Source of the DNA: Symsagittifera roscoffensis
Taxonomy: Eukaryota; Xenacoelomorpha; Acoela; Convolutidae
Direction of reading: 5' to 3'
NCBI RefSeq assembly: GCF_963678635.1
Contig: NC_087069.1
Location: forward strand, 18,884,660-18,948,659
DNA length: 64,000 nt
The position numbers and the translations under genes were made by a program. The notes beneath the pieces were generated by a model. The model searched no databases. It was not told the origin of the DNA and saw only the letters and a list, made by a program, of their open reading frames with translations. This document shows positions 46,771 through 55,952 of the stretch, piece after piece; positions within the stretch are counted from its first letter, which is position 1; every line of letters starts with the position of its first letter.

Positions 46771-48888
46771 TTGGGTTGATGATGATGTATTTTATTATCT
46801 TGAAGTTTTCAAAGGTTAGCACAAACATACATTTTTGCATATTTTCCAGGTCAGTTGTTCATTTTTTTTTAAACAAATATCCAGTTCTCTTCAGTTTTAA
46901 ACAGTTACTTAACCACTCATTAGCTTATAGTATGCACTTTTACTACAAATGTATCGCAACAAAGTCTCCGTCAGCTTGCAACCACACGAAGTAAATTGAA
47001 AATAAATGGGAGATTTAGAATGTCCCGAAATTTTAGATAAGAAATGTTGAATAGCCTCAAAAATAAATAAAGGTAAGAAAAAACAGCAAATTTTTCAACC
47101 AATTGGTTTTAACATGAAAGAAATCAGAATGGATAACATTCTATTTGGTCATGTTGCAAAAATCATCATATCTAACCATGGAGTTTCAAAAAATTCAACC
47201 AATTAGAATTCATCATTAACTATAGGAAATTTTTATCTTTTCTGATACCAACCAATCAGAATTGAGGTTTATTAGGCATGGAATTTGGATATCGTTTGTA
47301 TTTAATGAGGATACCTTCATAGGTAGAATTTGTGGTAATAACCAATCAGAATGAAGTATTCTTAGATTTAAAAAAAACATTGTAGATCAGATCCAAACTA
47401 AGTTTATGAAACTTCCTAATCAATCAATTTTATTGAATTTTTCTAACATAACTAAGATTTTAATTTCGAAACCTTAGAGAGATTTTTTTCTTGTTTGTTT
47501 TGTTTTTTCGATACTCAATTCAAATTTTGAAATTTCGATCAAAATTTTAATGATTTGTCCTATTCTTAACCAGTGAAAAAAGAAATTACCAAAATATACG
47601 TTCTTATCTTTTTCTTTTTGATATATTGAATCATAAACAACCGGAAGTCTTTTAAACTTGGATAACCGATTGGAAGATATTCTGACCAATCTAGATTTTG
47701 TAATTGTATCAAATTCAAAAGAGTAATCGAAATGATGTCCTGTATCTCCAATTTTTGTTTCATAGGCTCTTCCATTGTTTTGTTCTTTACTGATAGACCA
47801 CTGAATCTGACTTAATTCTTCTAGATAAAAACATTATTGGTAAAACTGGCAACACCCATCTTACTTGTAACCTCCTCTCCATCTTTTTAACAAAACTAAT
47901 GAGCTTTCGGTGTTTCTACACAAGCTAAAACTAATACAATCTCCATCAACGACATCTGTCCACCATTCTTTTAATCTTTTTCAGGTCAGTTATTTGGGTT
48001 GATGATGATGTATTTTTTATCTTGAAGTTTTCAAAGGTTAGCACAAACATACATTTTTGCATCTTTTCCAGGTCAGTTGTTAATTTCTTACAAATATCCA
48101 GTTCTCTACAATTTTAAACAGTTACTTAATCACTCAATAGCATATATTATGCACTTTTACTACAAATTTATCGCAACAAAGTCTCCGTAAGCTTGCAACC
48201 ACACAAAAAAACTTGAAAATAAATGAGAGAGTTAGAATATCCGAAAATTTTAGATATAAGTGTTGAATAGCCTCAAAAAAGAATAAAAGTAAGAAAAAAC
48301 AGCAAATTTTTCAACCAATTGTTTTTAAAATAAAAGAAATCAGAATGGATAACATTCTATTTGTTCAATTGAAAAAATCATCCAATCTAACCATGGAGTT
48401 TCAAAAATTTTAACCAATCAGTATTGAGCATTAACTGTAAGGAAATTTTTATCTTTTCTGATATCAACCAATCAGAATCGAGCTTCATTAGTCATGGAAT
48501 TTTGATATCGTTTGTATTTATTGAGGATACCTGCACAGGTAGAATTCGTGGTAATAACCAATCAGAATGAAGTATTCACAGATTTTAAAAAAATTTTGTA
48601 GATCAGATCCAAACTATGTTAATGAAACTTCCTAATCAATCAACTTAATTGAATTTTTCTAACATAACTAAGATCTAAAATTCGATACCTTAACGAGATA
48701 TTTTTTCTGGTTTATATTCTTTTTTCGATACTCAGTTCAAATTTTGAAATTTCAATCAAAATTTCATTAAATTGTCCTATTTCTAACCAGTGAAAAAAGA
48801 AATTACCAAAAAATACAATTTTATTATTCTCTTTTTGATATATTGTAATATAAACAACCGGAAGTCTTTTAATTTTGGATAACTTAAA
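46771..48888 (+). repeat. internal direct duplication, left arm only
   Basis: 46771-47668 is repeated at 47993-48888, both beginning ttgggttgatgatgatg and containing ttagcacaaacatacattt, and both ending near cggaagtctttta. The offset is about 1222 bp. Both copies contain caggtcagt, which also occurs at the junction near 47983, so unequal exchange at that short match is plausible. Confidence 0.7.
47474..47800 (-). CDS. remnant frame in left arm, unknown
   Basis: Minus-strand frame with RLSKFKRLPVVYDSIYQ and FFFHWLRIGQI. The right arm has the corresponding frame at 54590-54860 with FNRLSTFKRLPVVYITIH and LFFHWLEIGKI. Shared residues in the same frame in both arms suggest a former gene, placed between the conserved inner block and the arm ends. 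The family is not recognised. Probably no longer functional. Confidence 0.35.
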   Translation of the reverse strand, partial: WSISKEQNNGRAYETKIGDTGHHFDYSFEFDTITKSRLVRISSNRLSKFKRLPVVYDSIYQKEKDKNVYFGNFFFHWLRIGQIIKILIEISKFELSIEKTKQTRKKSL

Positions 48889-49356
48889 AACTCAAATTGT
48901 TGTTATCAATTTCAAAGTATTTTGTAATAACAATCACCATAGATATTGTTTTCCTTATTTAGAGTCCAATTAGTTTTAAAGAAATTCATGTAGCCAATCA
49001 AACCTTGAATTAAGACAAAAAAATTGAAAACTACCAATGAAATCCAGAAAATCGATAAATAATGATAATTTTTTCAACTCAAAATACATTCATGTTTGTA
49101 ATTTTGGTAAAATTAGACGAAATTTACCTAAATTTTGATGGAAACAGTAATTGAATAAATTTATTTGTAATTTCTTAAGCAAAAACTGGAATATCTTCTG
49201 ATACTTGGTTAGTGTTTTATGTCAATTTTGATTAAATTGTATGTTTTGTCTGACTTTTCCTCAGATATTATAGCTCTAAAATTTCACTTAAGTGAGAAAA
49301 ACTAGTTTTGAACCAATAAAATTTCAATTACCAAACATAAAAAACATTACAAAGCT

Positions 49357-49722
49357 TTACTGAGGTTTACAATTATCAACAAACATAAAGTCTCCCAATA
49401 TTTGGGACAGTTCTTTGATATCATTCAAAGTATAGTTGACATATGGAACTTGCTTCAAGTCTTCATTTTCCTTTGCAGCTAAGAGTCGAATCTGAACGTA
49501 GGGTGGCTTGCTCACGTTGTATTTCTTGACTGTGACACACACGTTCCTCATGTTGTATGTTGCTATTTCATATACTCTATTACAGATGTCGAGCTCCTGA
49601 TCCATAGTTGATTGTTTACCAGATTTGGCTTCATATATAGGTAAGAGTCCAAGATTTTCAGCATCTTGCATGATCAGGTTTGGAATCAGATTTCCAGAGA
49701 TTTGCTTTGAAAAATTCATCAA
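49357..49722 (-). CDS. 122-residue conserved frame at the inner left arm
   Basis: Reads MMNFSKQISGNLIPNLIMQD, then a mixed alpha/beta sequence with ICNRVYEIATYNMRNVCVTV, PPYVQIRLLAAKENEDL and ILGDFMFVDNC, and ends at a stop. The right arm has the same frame (53495-53785), almost identical but shorter. The antisense frame (49625-49978) is also open but reads as hydrophobic low complexity, so I prefer this strand. No known domain. It lies in the only highly conserved part of the arms, about 300 bp from the spacer, which suggests selection or recent conversion. It may be one exon of a longer gene. Confidence 0.45.
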   Translation of the reverse strand: MMNFSKQISGNLIPNLIMQDAENLGLLPIYEAKSGKQSTMDQELDICNRVYEIATYNMRNVCVTVKKYNVSKPPYVQIRLLAAKENEDLKQVPYVNYTLNDIKELSQILGDFMFVDNCKPQ

Positions 49723-50201
49723 CTTTGAGTTATCCTCTCAAATCGACAACAAAATCAAAGGACTCGACTATCTGCTCAAAAATCAACAGTTTCTCATCAA
49801 TTATATTCAAAAAAAAAATTCAATTAACTTGATGATAAGACTTGCAGATATGCTACTTTTATTAATTTCCTCCTTTTGTTGCTTATCTCGGCAATATTTT
49901 TTTTTACAGCAAACAACTTTTGGTCATTTCTTTTTGCGGTTGCTTTTGTGTATATTTTTTCTGATTTGGAAGATTTAAGTCCTTAAAAGGAAAACTTTTG
50001 TCTGATCGGATACGACAACTTGAACAAAAATGAAGATCAACTTTTCTCGTGTACATTTCACAGAACAAACTGATCAGATGAGAAGAAATGAGAGAAATGA
50101 TTTTGAGATTAAATGAAAATGGAAATAAGCGGTATGAGTCATCGCGATTTCCATATATGGAAGTAGTACCAATATGGAAACTGCGTAGGCGTTACTACTA
50201 C

Positions 50202-50209
50202 TATATAAA
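50202..50209 (+). promoter_or_regulatory. TATA-like box
   Basis: tatataaa, 160 bp inside the spacer and about 260-350 bp upstream of the 50466-50819 frame. AT-rich context makes chance occurrence likely. Listed because it is preceded by a GC-richer stretch (ctgcgtaggcg). Confidence 0.25.
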
Positions 50210-50465
50210 TCCACCATTTTCTGCACAAATTATTTTTCCCATTGGCAGCTGCTATATGTCAAGCTCTTCCCAGCTTTCATTCAGATTTTAAGAGTAAATC
50301 AATGAACAAATTTTACGGAAAATACATAGTAAACCAAGATTATTGCGTATCTACTCACGATTCTTTCTGTTGCTCGGGAAGTTGCAAATTTTAATTGGAA
50401 CATCTCTTAGCTTGATTAGACAAATATTCAGAGATTAGACAAATATCAATACACATATCAAGAAA

Positions 50466-50819
50466 TTGATTGTCTTTACTTTTGTACAAACACAAATAAT
50501 TTTCGAGTATTGCCACATCAAGTGGGGATGTATTCAATCAGTTTATTTGCGGAGTTCAGCACATTTTACGACGGAGGGAGCAGAAAAAACACCAAGCGTA
50601 TCAAGGAAACGAATTGTTCGGAAAAAGCTTAAAAAACATTATCTAAGTTCTAATCAAAAACTTGCATCTACGCAAACTCTTGGCTCAGCGTTTTTAGACA
50701 GAATTCGAAAAGTTCAAAACTCAAAATATGAATCGGATTTGTTCAAAAAAACTGATTGTTTTATTGATGGTTATGGTTCGGTAAATAGTGAGCAAGTCAA
50801 CTTTTCTATTAATTTTTGA
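50466..50819 (+). CDS. 117-codon frame, basic, unknown
   Basis: The more protein-like part starts after gcggagttcag (possible 3' splice site near 50552): HFTTEGAEKTPSVSRKR, then RKKLKKHYLSSNQKLAST, LDRIRKVQNSKYESDLF and a C-terminal CFIDGYGSVNSEQ. The basic stretch could be a nuclear localisation or DNA-binding segment. No family recognised. It could be an exon of a spacer gene driven from the TATA-like box. Confidence 0.35.
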   Translation: MIVFTFVQTQIIFEYCHIKWGCIQSVYLRSSAHFTTEGAEKTPSVSRKRIVRKKLKKHYLSSNQKLASTQTLGSAFLDRIRKVQNSKYESDLFKKTDCFIDGYGSVNSEQVNFSINF

Positions 50820-51054
50820 TTATTTCTTCATAAAAATTTAGTCAAGGTTAATTAAATTTCAATGCAAATGCTCTTCAAAGAAAAAATTCATGTTACTGTT
50901 TTTACAAGATGCAAAAAATTAATCAATTTATAACAAATATGCGTAATTTACAGAAAGTTTGTTGCAGAATGCAACTTTTTTCATATTTTAAAAATTATAT
51001 ACAATTGCAAAATTCTAACTTTTTTCTTTTTAATTAGAAATTATCAGTATTGGT

Positions 51055-52090
51055 GACTTCGGGTGCTTTTCCGTATCTTAATACACTTTTTTACTGATAT
51101 TTTTGATTTAGATACGTGCAAAAATATATTTTTTACTGATCAAGTTCAAAACAAAGAAACTTCAAACTTTAATTCTTATCATTGCAAGAAAACCTTGTTA
51201 CAGTTTTCATTAAAATGCAAAAAAAACTAATAAAGTTTTTTTCGAATGCGATTTTTTTTGATTTTTTTAACAAGTATGCCAGAAAAATTTTGAAATGTTT
51301 AACATTGCAAAATTTAACTGTAAAAAACTTGGTAAATTGATGCTAAGATTTTTTCATAATTGATGTCTTTGAGTGCTGTTCCCTATCTTAATATATATTT
51401 TTTTTCGATATTTTTGGTCAATATACATGCAAAAAAGAGATTTTTTTATGATCAAAATTAAAACAAAGATTTTCATTTACTTTAATTACTAATAATTCAA
51501 GAAAATCCTTTTTCAGTTTTCTTTAAAAGCGAAATTATTTAACGAAATTCTTCCTAATTTGCGAGGTTTTCTTTGATTTTTTTAACAAGTATGCAAAAAA
51601 ATTATGGACATTTTTTCATATTGCAAAATTTGTACAGAATTTTTTTTTAAAATATGCAAAACTTTTCGAGAAAACTTTTTGCACGATGCAACTTTTTTCA
51701 TGATTTTTCAAAAAATATACGCAAAATCCAAACTTCTTCTTTCTTATGCAAATGCAAAAAAAAACGCAAAATTTTATTGTAAAAAACTTGTTATATTATT
51801 GCTGAAAATTTACATAATTGATGACTTTGAGTGATATTACATTTCTTAATACATTGTTATTCCAATATTTTTGATCAATATATGTGCAAAAAAGAATTTT
51901 TTAAAGATTAGAATCAGAACAAAGAAATTCATAAGTTTAAATTTTGAACAGTGCAAGAAAGTCATATAACATTTTTTTAAAATGCGAAATTATTTAATGA
52001 GATTTTTCTTAATTTGCGAGATTTTCTTTGACTTTTTTAATGAGAGTCCCAGAAATATTATAAAAATTTTTGCATGGTGCCAAAATTAAG
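51055..52090 (+). repeat. three diverged spacer repeats
   Basis: Units begin near 51055, 51361 and 51822. Each runs ga(c/t)tt(c/t)gagtg..., then a cctatcttaata-like core, then atatttttg(a/g)t, gtgcaaaa, then a purine-rich part and ttttctttgatttttttaa. Unit lengths are unequal (about 306 and 461 bp). The core echoes the subterminal repeats. Confidence 0.6.
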
Positions 52091-52344
52091 GTAAAGCCTT
52101 AAACATGTTTGCAAAAATTGGTTTATTTTTTTGCCATCTTTCTAATAAAACTCTGTAAAAGTATTTACCAGTTGCATAATTAGTTTCATTTTTAACAAAT
52201 TTTTCCACCAAATTTACAAAAAAAATTATTTTTGGAGTTTTTTAACGAAGTTTTCTATGATCTCAACTCTTTGTTTCTGTCTCTTTAAAATAAAATTAAT
52301 AGATGCAAACAAATTAAATTACAAAACACAAGACAATAACCAAT

Positions 52345-52848
52345 TTATTTACAAATCAAACATCTGTCGAGCAGCTGACTTCTCAAAATTTGCGCAAAGT
52401 TCTCAATGGATTGTAAAGCTGGCCAAGCCTCCATCACTGGTGGTTCGCTGACTGGAGTTCTTGGCTCAGAGAACCCCTCATCCTCTTCGATGGTTATTGG
52501 GTTGTCCACAGATCCCTCTTCCCAAGGAAAGAGGAAATCGTCGAATGGTTGAGCCACATATCTAGAGTCAGGAGTTTTGGGGTAGTTCATTCCCACATGC
52601 TCGGCCACTTCCTCCATCATTTGCATTTCTCCAAGTTGGTTCCCTGTAGGGGGTACTTGCGTTATATGATTTTCGTTGAAATCCCTGCGCATCACCTCGA
52701 CCATGTACCAGATTTGGATTGGGATGTCCATTCGTGCCAGAAAAACTCCACAAACTGTTTCTCGCACTTGAATTTGTACTAAATTAGCAGAAATGTCTAC
52801 GGAGAACATAAGGTTGTTGTTTTGTACTGAGAAGATCTTTTTGAGCAA
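52345..52848 (-). CDS. 167-codon acidic protein, unknown
   Basis: The most protein-like frame in the spacer. N-terminal half: MFSVDISANLVQIQVRETV, FLARMDIPIQIWYMVEVMRR. Middle: VPPTGNQLGEMQMMEEVAEH. Acidic/proline C-terminal part: FLFPWEEGSVDNPITIEEDE and PRTPVSEPPVMEAWPALQ. ITIEEDE has the form of a SUMO-interaction motif (hydrophobic then acidic); this is pattern matching only. The first ATG after the TTG that opens the frame is at MFSVD. An acceptor-like ttctcag lies just upstream, so it may be a downstream exon. Codon use is less AT-biased than the surrounding DNA. No homologue recognised. Confidence 0.5.
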   Translation of the reverse strand: MLKKIFSVQNNNLMFSVDISANLVQIQVRETVCGVFLARMDIPIQIWYMVEVMRRDFNENHITQVPPTGNQLGEMQMMEEVAEHVGMNYPKTPDSRYVAQPFDDFLFPWEEGSVDNPITIEEDEGFSEPRTPVSEPPVMEAWPALQSIENFAQILRSQLLDRCLICK

Positions 52849-53494
52849 TATGTTGAGTTAACGATAAAGAGTAAAAACAAGATTTACAGGTGAGAGTGAG
52901 GTAGTTGACGGTGGTTAAATTAAATTAATGTAAATAGATTTGAGAAAGGAGATAGTTGACGATAGTTAAGTTGAAAACAAAATGATTTTTAATTAGGAGA
53001 GAGGAGTATCTTCAACTGGAATATGTGGGTTTAACCAATCAGACTGGATTTTCTTTACTAGGATTGTAGTCGTGTCTAATCATATTTCAGTATCCTTTTA
53101 TGGAATTCTTATAGAAAACTCGTGTCCAATCGGATAAAAACAACCATTTTACACATTGTCGTTTTCAATCACAAAAATCTTCATTTTTGTTCAAGTTGTC
53201 GTATCCGATCAGACAAATTTTTTCCTTTTAAGGACTTAAATCTTCCAAATCAGAAAAAATATACACAAAAGCAATCGCAAAAAGAAATGACCAAAAGTTG
53301 TTTGCTGTAAAAATAAAAAAAATTGCCGGGATAAGCAACAAAAGAAGGAAATTAATAAAAGTAGCATATCTGCAAGTCTTATCATCAAGTTAATTGAATT
53401 TTTTTTTTGAATATAATTGATGAGAAACTGTTGATTTTTGAGCAGATAGTCGAGTCCTTTGATTTTTTTGTCGATTTGAGAGGATAACTCAAAG

Positions 53495-53785
53495 TTGATG
53501 AATTTTTCAAAGCAAATCTCTGGAAATCTGATTCCAAACCTGATCATGCAAGATGCTGAAAATCTTGGACTCTTACCTATATATGAAGCCAAATCTGGTA
53601 AACAATCAACTATGGATCAGAAGCTCGACATTTGTAATAGAGTATATGAAATAGCAACATACAACATGAGGAAAGTGTGTGTCACAGTCAAGAAATACAA
53701 CGTGAGCAAGCCACCCTACGTTCAGATTCGACTCTTAGCTGCAAAGGAAAATGAAGACTTGAAGCAAGTTGCATATGTCAACTAA
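53495..53785 (+). CDS. right-arm partner of the 122-residue frame (shorter)
   Basis: Matches 49357-49722 almost residue for residue over its length and then stops earlier; the DNA beyond still matches the left arm. Same unknown family. At most one of the two looks full length. Confidence 0.4.
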   Translation: MMNFSKQISGNLIPNLIMQDAENLGLLPIYEAKSGKQSTMDQKLDICNRVYEIATYNMRKVCVTVKKYNVSKPPYVQIRLLAAKENEDLKQVAYVN

Positions 53786-54222
53786 ACTTTGAATGGTATC
53801 AAAGAACTGTCCCAAATATGGGGAGACTTTATGTTTGTTGATAATTGTAAACCTCAGTAAAGCTTTGTAATGTTTTTTATGTTTGGTAATTGAAAGTTTA
53901 TTGGTTCAAAACTAGTTGTTCTCACTTAAGTGTAGTTTTAGAGCTATAATATCTGAGGAAAAGTCAGACAAAACATACAATTTAATCAAAATTGACATAA
54001 AATATTAAGCAATTATCAGTTAGTAGTCATTTAGTTGAGCAGCAAATTACAAAAAAAACTTATTTAATTGCTGTTTTATATAAACTTGATCTGATTTGAA
54101 CAAACTTTCAAACAATAATATAGTTGAAAACCTTATCAATTTGTTTTAAATTTCTTTATATCTTTGGTTGTTTTCAGTTTTTTCACCATTTGAGTTTTTG
54201 ATTGGCTAAATCAATTTTCTAA

Positions 54223-54480
54223 ATGATGGAAATAGTTTTTAAGCTGGATGTTTTGACAAAACACTTTAATAATGATAAACAAGTTCGAGTTTTTTTAAGT
54301 TTCATCGTATATTTCAGAAAAAGAGTGTTTCCATCAAAAGCGTTTTCAATGTCTGAATTGAACCTTTATCAGTTTTTAAAATTGAACTACTACAAACTAC
54401 TACAAGAGTGGTGGACAGATGACGTTGATGGACATTATATTAGTGTTTTAATTTTTATAGAATTTGTAAAATTTGTATAG
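54223..54480 (+). CDS. 85-codon frame in right arm, unknown
   Basis: Contains VRVFLSFIVYFRKRVFPSKA and FLKLNYYKLLQEWWTDDVDG. The left arm keeps a trace of the WWTDDVDG region (reverse of ctccatcaacgacatctgtccaccattc near 47941). It lies just upstream of the KRLPVVY frame and may once have belonged to the same gene. Function unknown. Confidence 0.3.
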   Translation: MMEIVFKLDVLTKHFNNDKQVRVFLSFIVYFRKRVFPSKAFSMSELNLYQFLKLNYYKLLQEWWTDDVDGHYISVLIFIEFVKFV

Positions 54481-54589
54481 AAACGCAGAAAGTTCAATAA
54501 TTTTGTTGAAAAGATGAAAAGGAAATTACGATAAAGAAGAGTACTGCCAGATTTGTTGACAATGTTTTTTTTCTTGAAGAAATAAGTCA

Positions 54590-54860
54590 GATTCAGTGGT
54601 CTATCAGTAAAAAACAAAACAATGGAACAGCCTATGAAACAAAAATTGGAGATAAAGAACATCATTTCGATTACTGTTTTGAATTTGACAAAAATACAAA
54701 GTCTAGATTGGTCAGAATAATGTTTAATCGGTTATCCACTTTTAAAAGACTCCCGGTTGTTTATATTACAATACATCACAAAGAAAGTGGTAAAAAGGTA
54801 TATATTGATAATTTATTTTTTCACTGGTTAGAAATAGGAAAAATTAATAAAAAAAATTTT
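54590..54860 (+). CDS. remnant KRLPVVY frame in right arm
   Basis: Partner of 47474-47800: GTAYETKIGDKEHHFDYCF, KSRLVRIMFNRLSTFKRLP and DNLFFHWLEIGKI. The presence of the same protein reading in both arms is the evidence that it was coding. Family unknown. Confidence 0.35.
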
Positions 54861-55449
54861 GATTGAAATTTCAAAATTTGAATTGAGTATCGAAAAAACA
54901 TTAAAAAGCAGAAAAAAACTCACTAAGATATCGAACTTTATGCCTTAGTTATGTTAGAAAAATTCAATTAAATTGATTGATTAGGAAGTTTCATAAACAT
55001 AGTTTGAATCTGATCTACAAAATTTTTTTAAAATCTGTGAATTCTTCATTCTGATTGTTAATTACCACGAATTCTACCTGTGAAGGTATCCTCAATAAAT
55101 ACAAACGATATCAAAATTGTTGAAAAATACATGAGAAGTGGAGTTCGATTCTGATTGGTTGACATTAACTTTGTTGAAAACTCCATGAATCTTGAAGCTC
55201 GATTCTGATTGCTTGATATCAAAAAAAAATCCCTTAAAGTTAAGGCTCAATTCTAATTGGTTGAATCTTTTGAAATTCCATGATTTTTTCAACTTGACCA
55301 AATAGAATGTTATCAATTCTGATTTCTTTCATATAAAAAACAATTGGTTGAAAAAATTGCTGTTTTTTCTTAATTTTATTTATTTTTGAGGCTATTCAAT
55401 ATTTCTTATCTAAAACTTCGGGACATTCTAAATCTCCCATTTATTTTCA

Positions 55450-55952
55450 CGTTATTTCGTGAAATATCGTCACTGAATAGTAACGATTGATTTACATGTC
55501 TTGAAAGTGGCAGAGTATACACTCACAAAGATGCATCAAGACATCGTAGAACCTGTGGTGTTTTGAAGTGTTTGAATTGTAATTTTTGTACTTATAGCAG
55601 CGAGGAACTCACTAATCATTTCAAGAAGAAGCATTGTCAGCATAAAGTTAAATTTTGTGCTCAGCAGTCTCCAAACACACTTCAAGAGAAAGTAAGATTA
55701 TTATTTTTTATTAAAAACACAGAAATTATTAAGAATTTTAATTTTTACTGAGTCTGAAACACAATTGTGATAAATTTGGAAAAATCTAGTTGAAAGTATG
55801 CAGTTTTTGTCATCAGAATTCTTGATATTTCATTTTCTTTATTCAGAGGTTTTGATTGACAATAAAAACAGCAAAAATTGAATTCAAATTGTCGTAAAAT
55901 TTCCATAGAAATCGATCCGAAAATATTTAATCAACAGTAAAAACTCCATCGA
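55450..55952 (+). other. 0.5-kb insert present only in the right arm
   Basis: The right arm matches the left up to ttattttca (55449) and again from ttgcaagc (55953). In the left arm the two points are about 15 bp apart, in both duplicate units. The insert carries a C2H2 zinc-finger frame with a good splice donor. No terminal repeats stand out. Confidence 0.65.
55491..55691 (+). pseudogene. C2H2 zinc-finger exon fragment
   Basis: Open frame with one good finger, CLNCNFCTYSSEELTNHFKK then KH, giving C-X2-C-X12-H-X4-H with Leu at the usual core position. It is preceded by a degenerate finger-like stretch (SGRVYTHKDASRHRRTC). At 55692 the sequence aaa|gtaagatt is a strong 5' splice site, so this looks like an internal exon of a host-type zinc-finger gene carried into the element. 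No promoter or second exon is visible nearby. Probably a captured fragment, without proof of expression. Confidence 0.5.

Larger units (their letters stand above)
44347..50037 (+). repeat. left arm of the giant palindrome
   Basis: Matches 53178-58803 in reverse. Similarity by eye is about 80% or lower in the outer 4.5 kb and about 96-97% in the inner 0.83 kb (from about 49205). The arm contains an extra 0.9-kb internal duplication that the right arm lacks. Outside the listed frames it is AT-rich, without recognisable genes. Confidence 0.85.
50038..53177. other. spacer of the giant palindrome
   Basis: 3.1 kb unique relative to the arms. It contains a TATA-like box (50202-50209), a 117-codon plus-strand frame, three diverged internal repeats (51055-52090) and a 167-codon minus-strand frame. 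Arm similarity ends at about atgaagat on both sides. Confidence 0.75.

Noticed and set aside
49625-49978. Plus-strand 117-codon frame antisense to the 122-residue frame (partner 53236-53592)
   Set aside because: Hydrophobic, Phe/Leu-rich low complexity that follows from AT-rich antisense DNA; the sense strand has the more protein-like composition.
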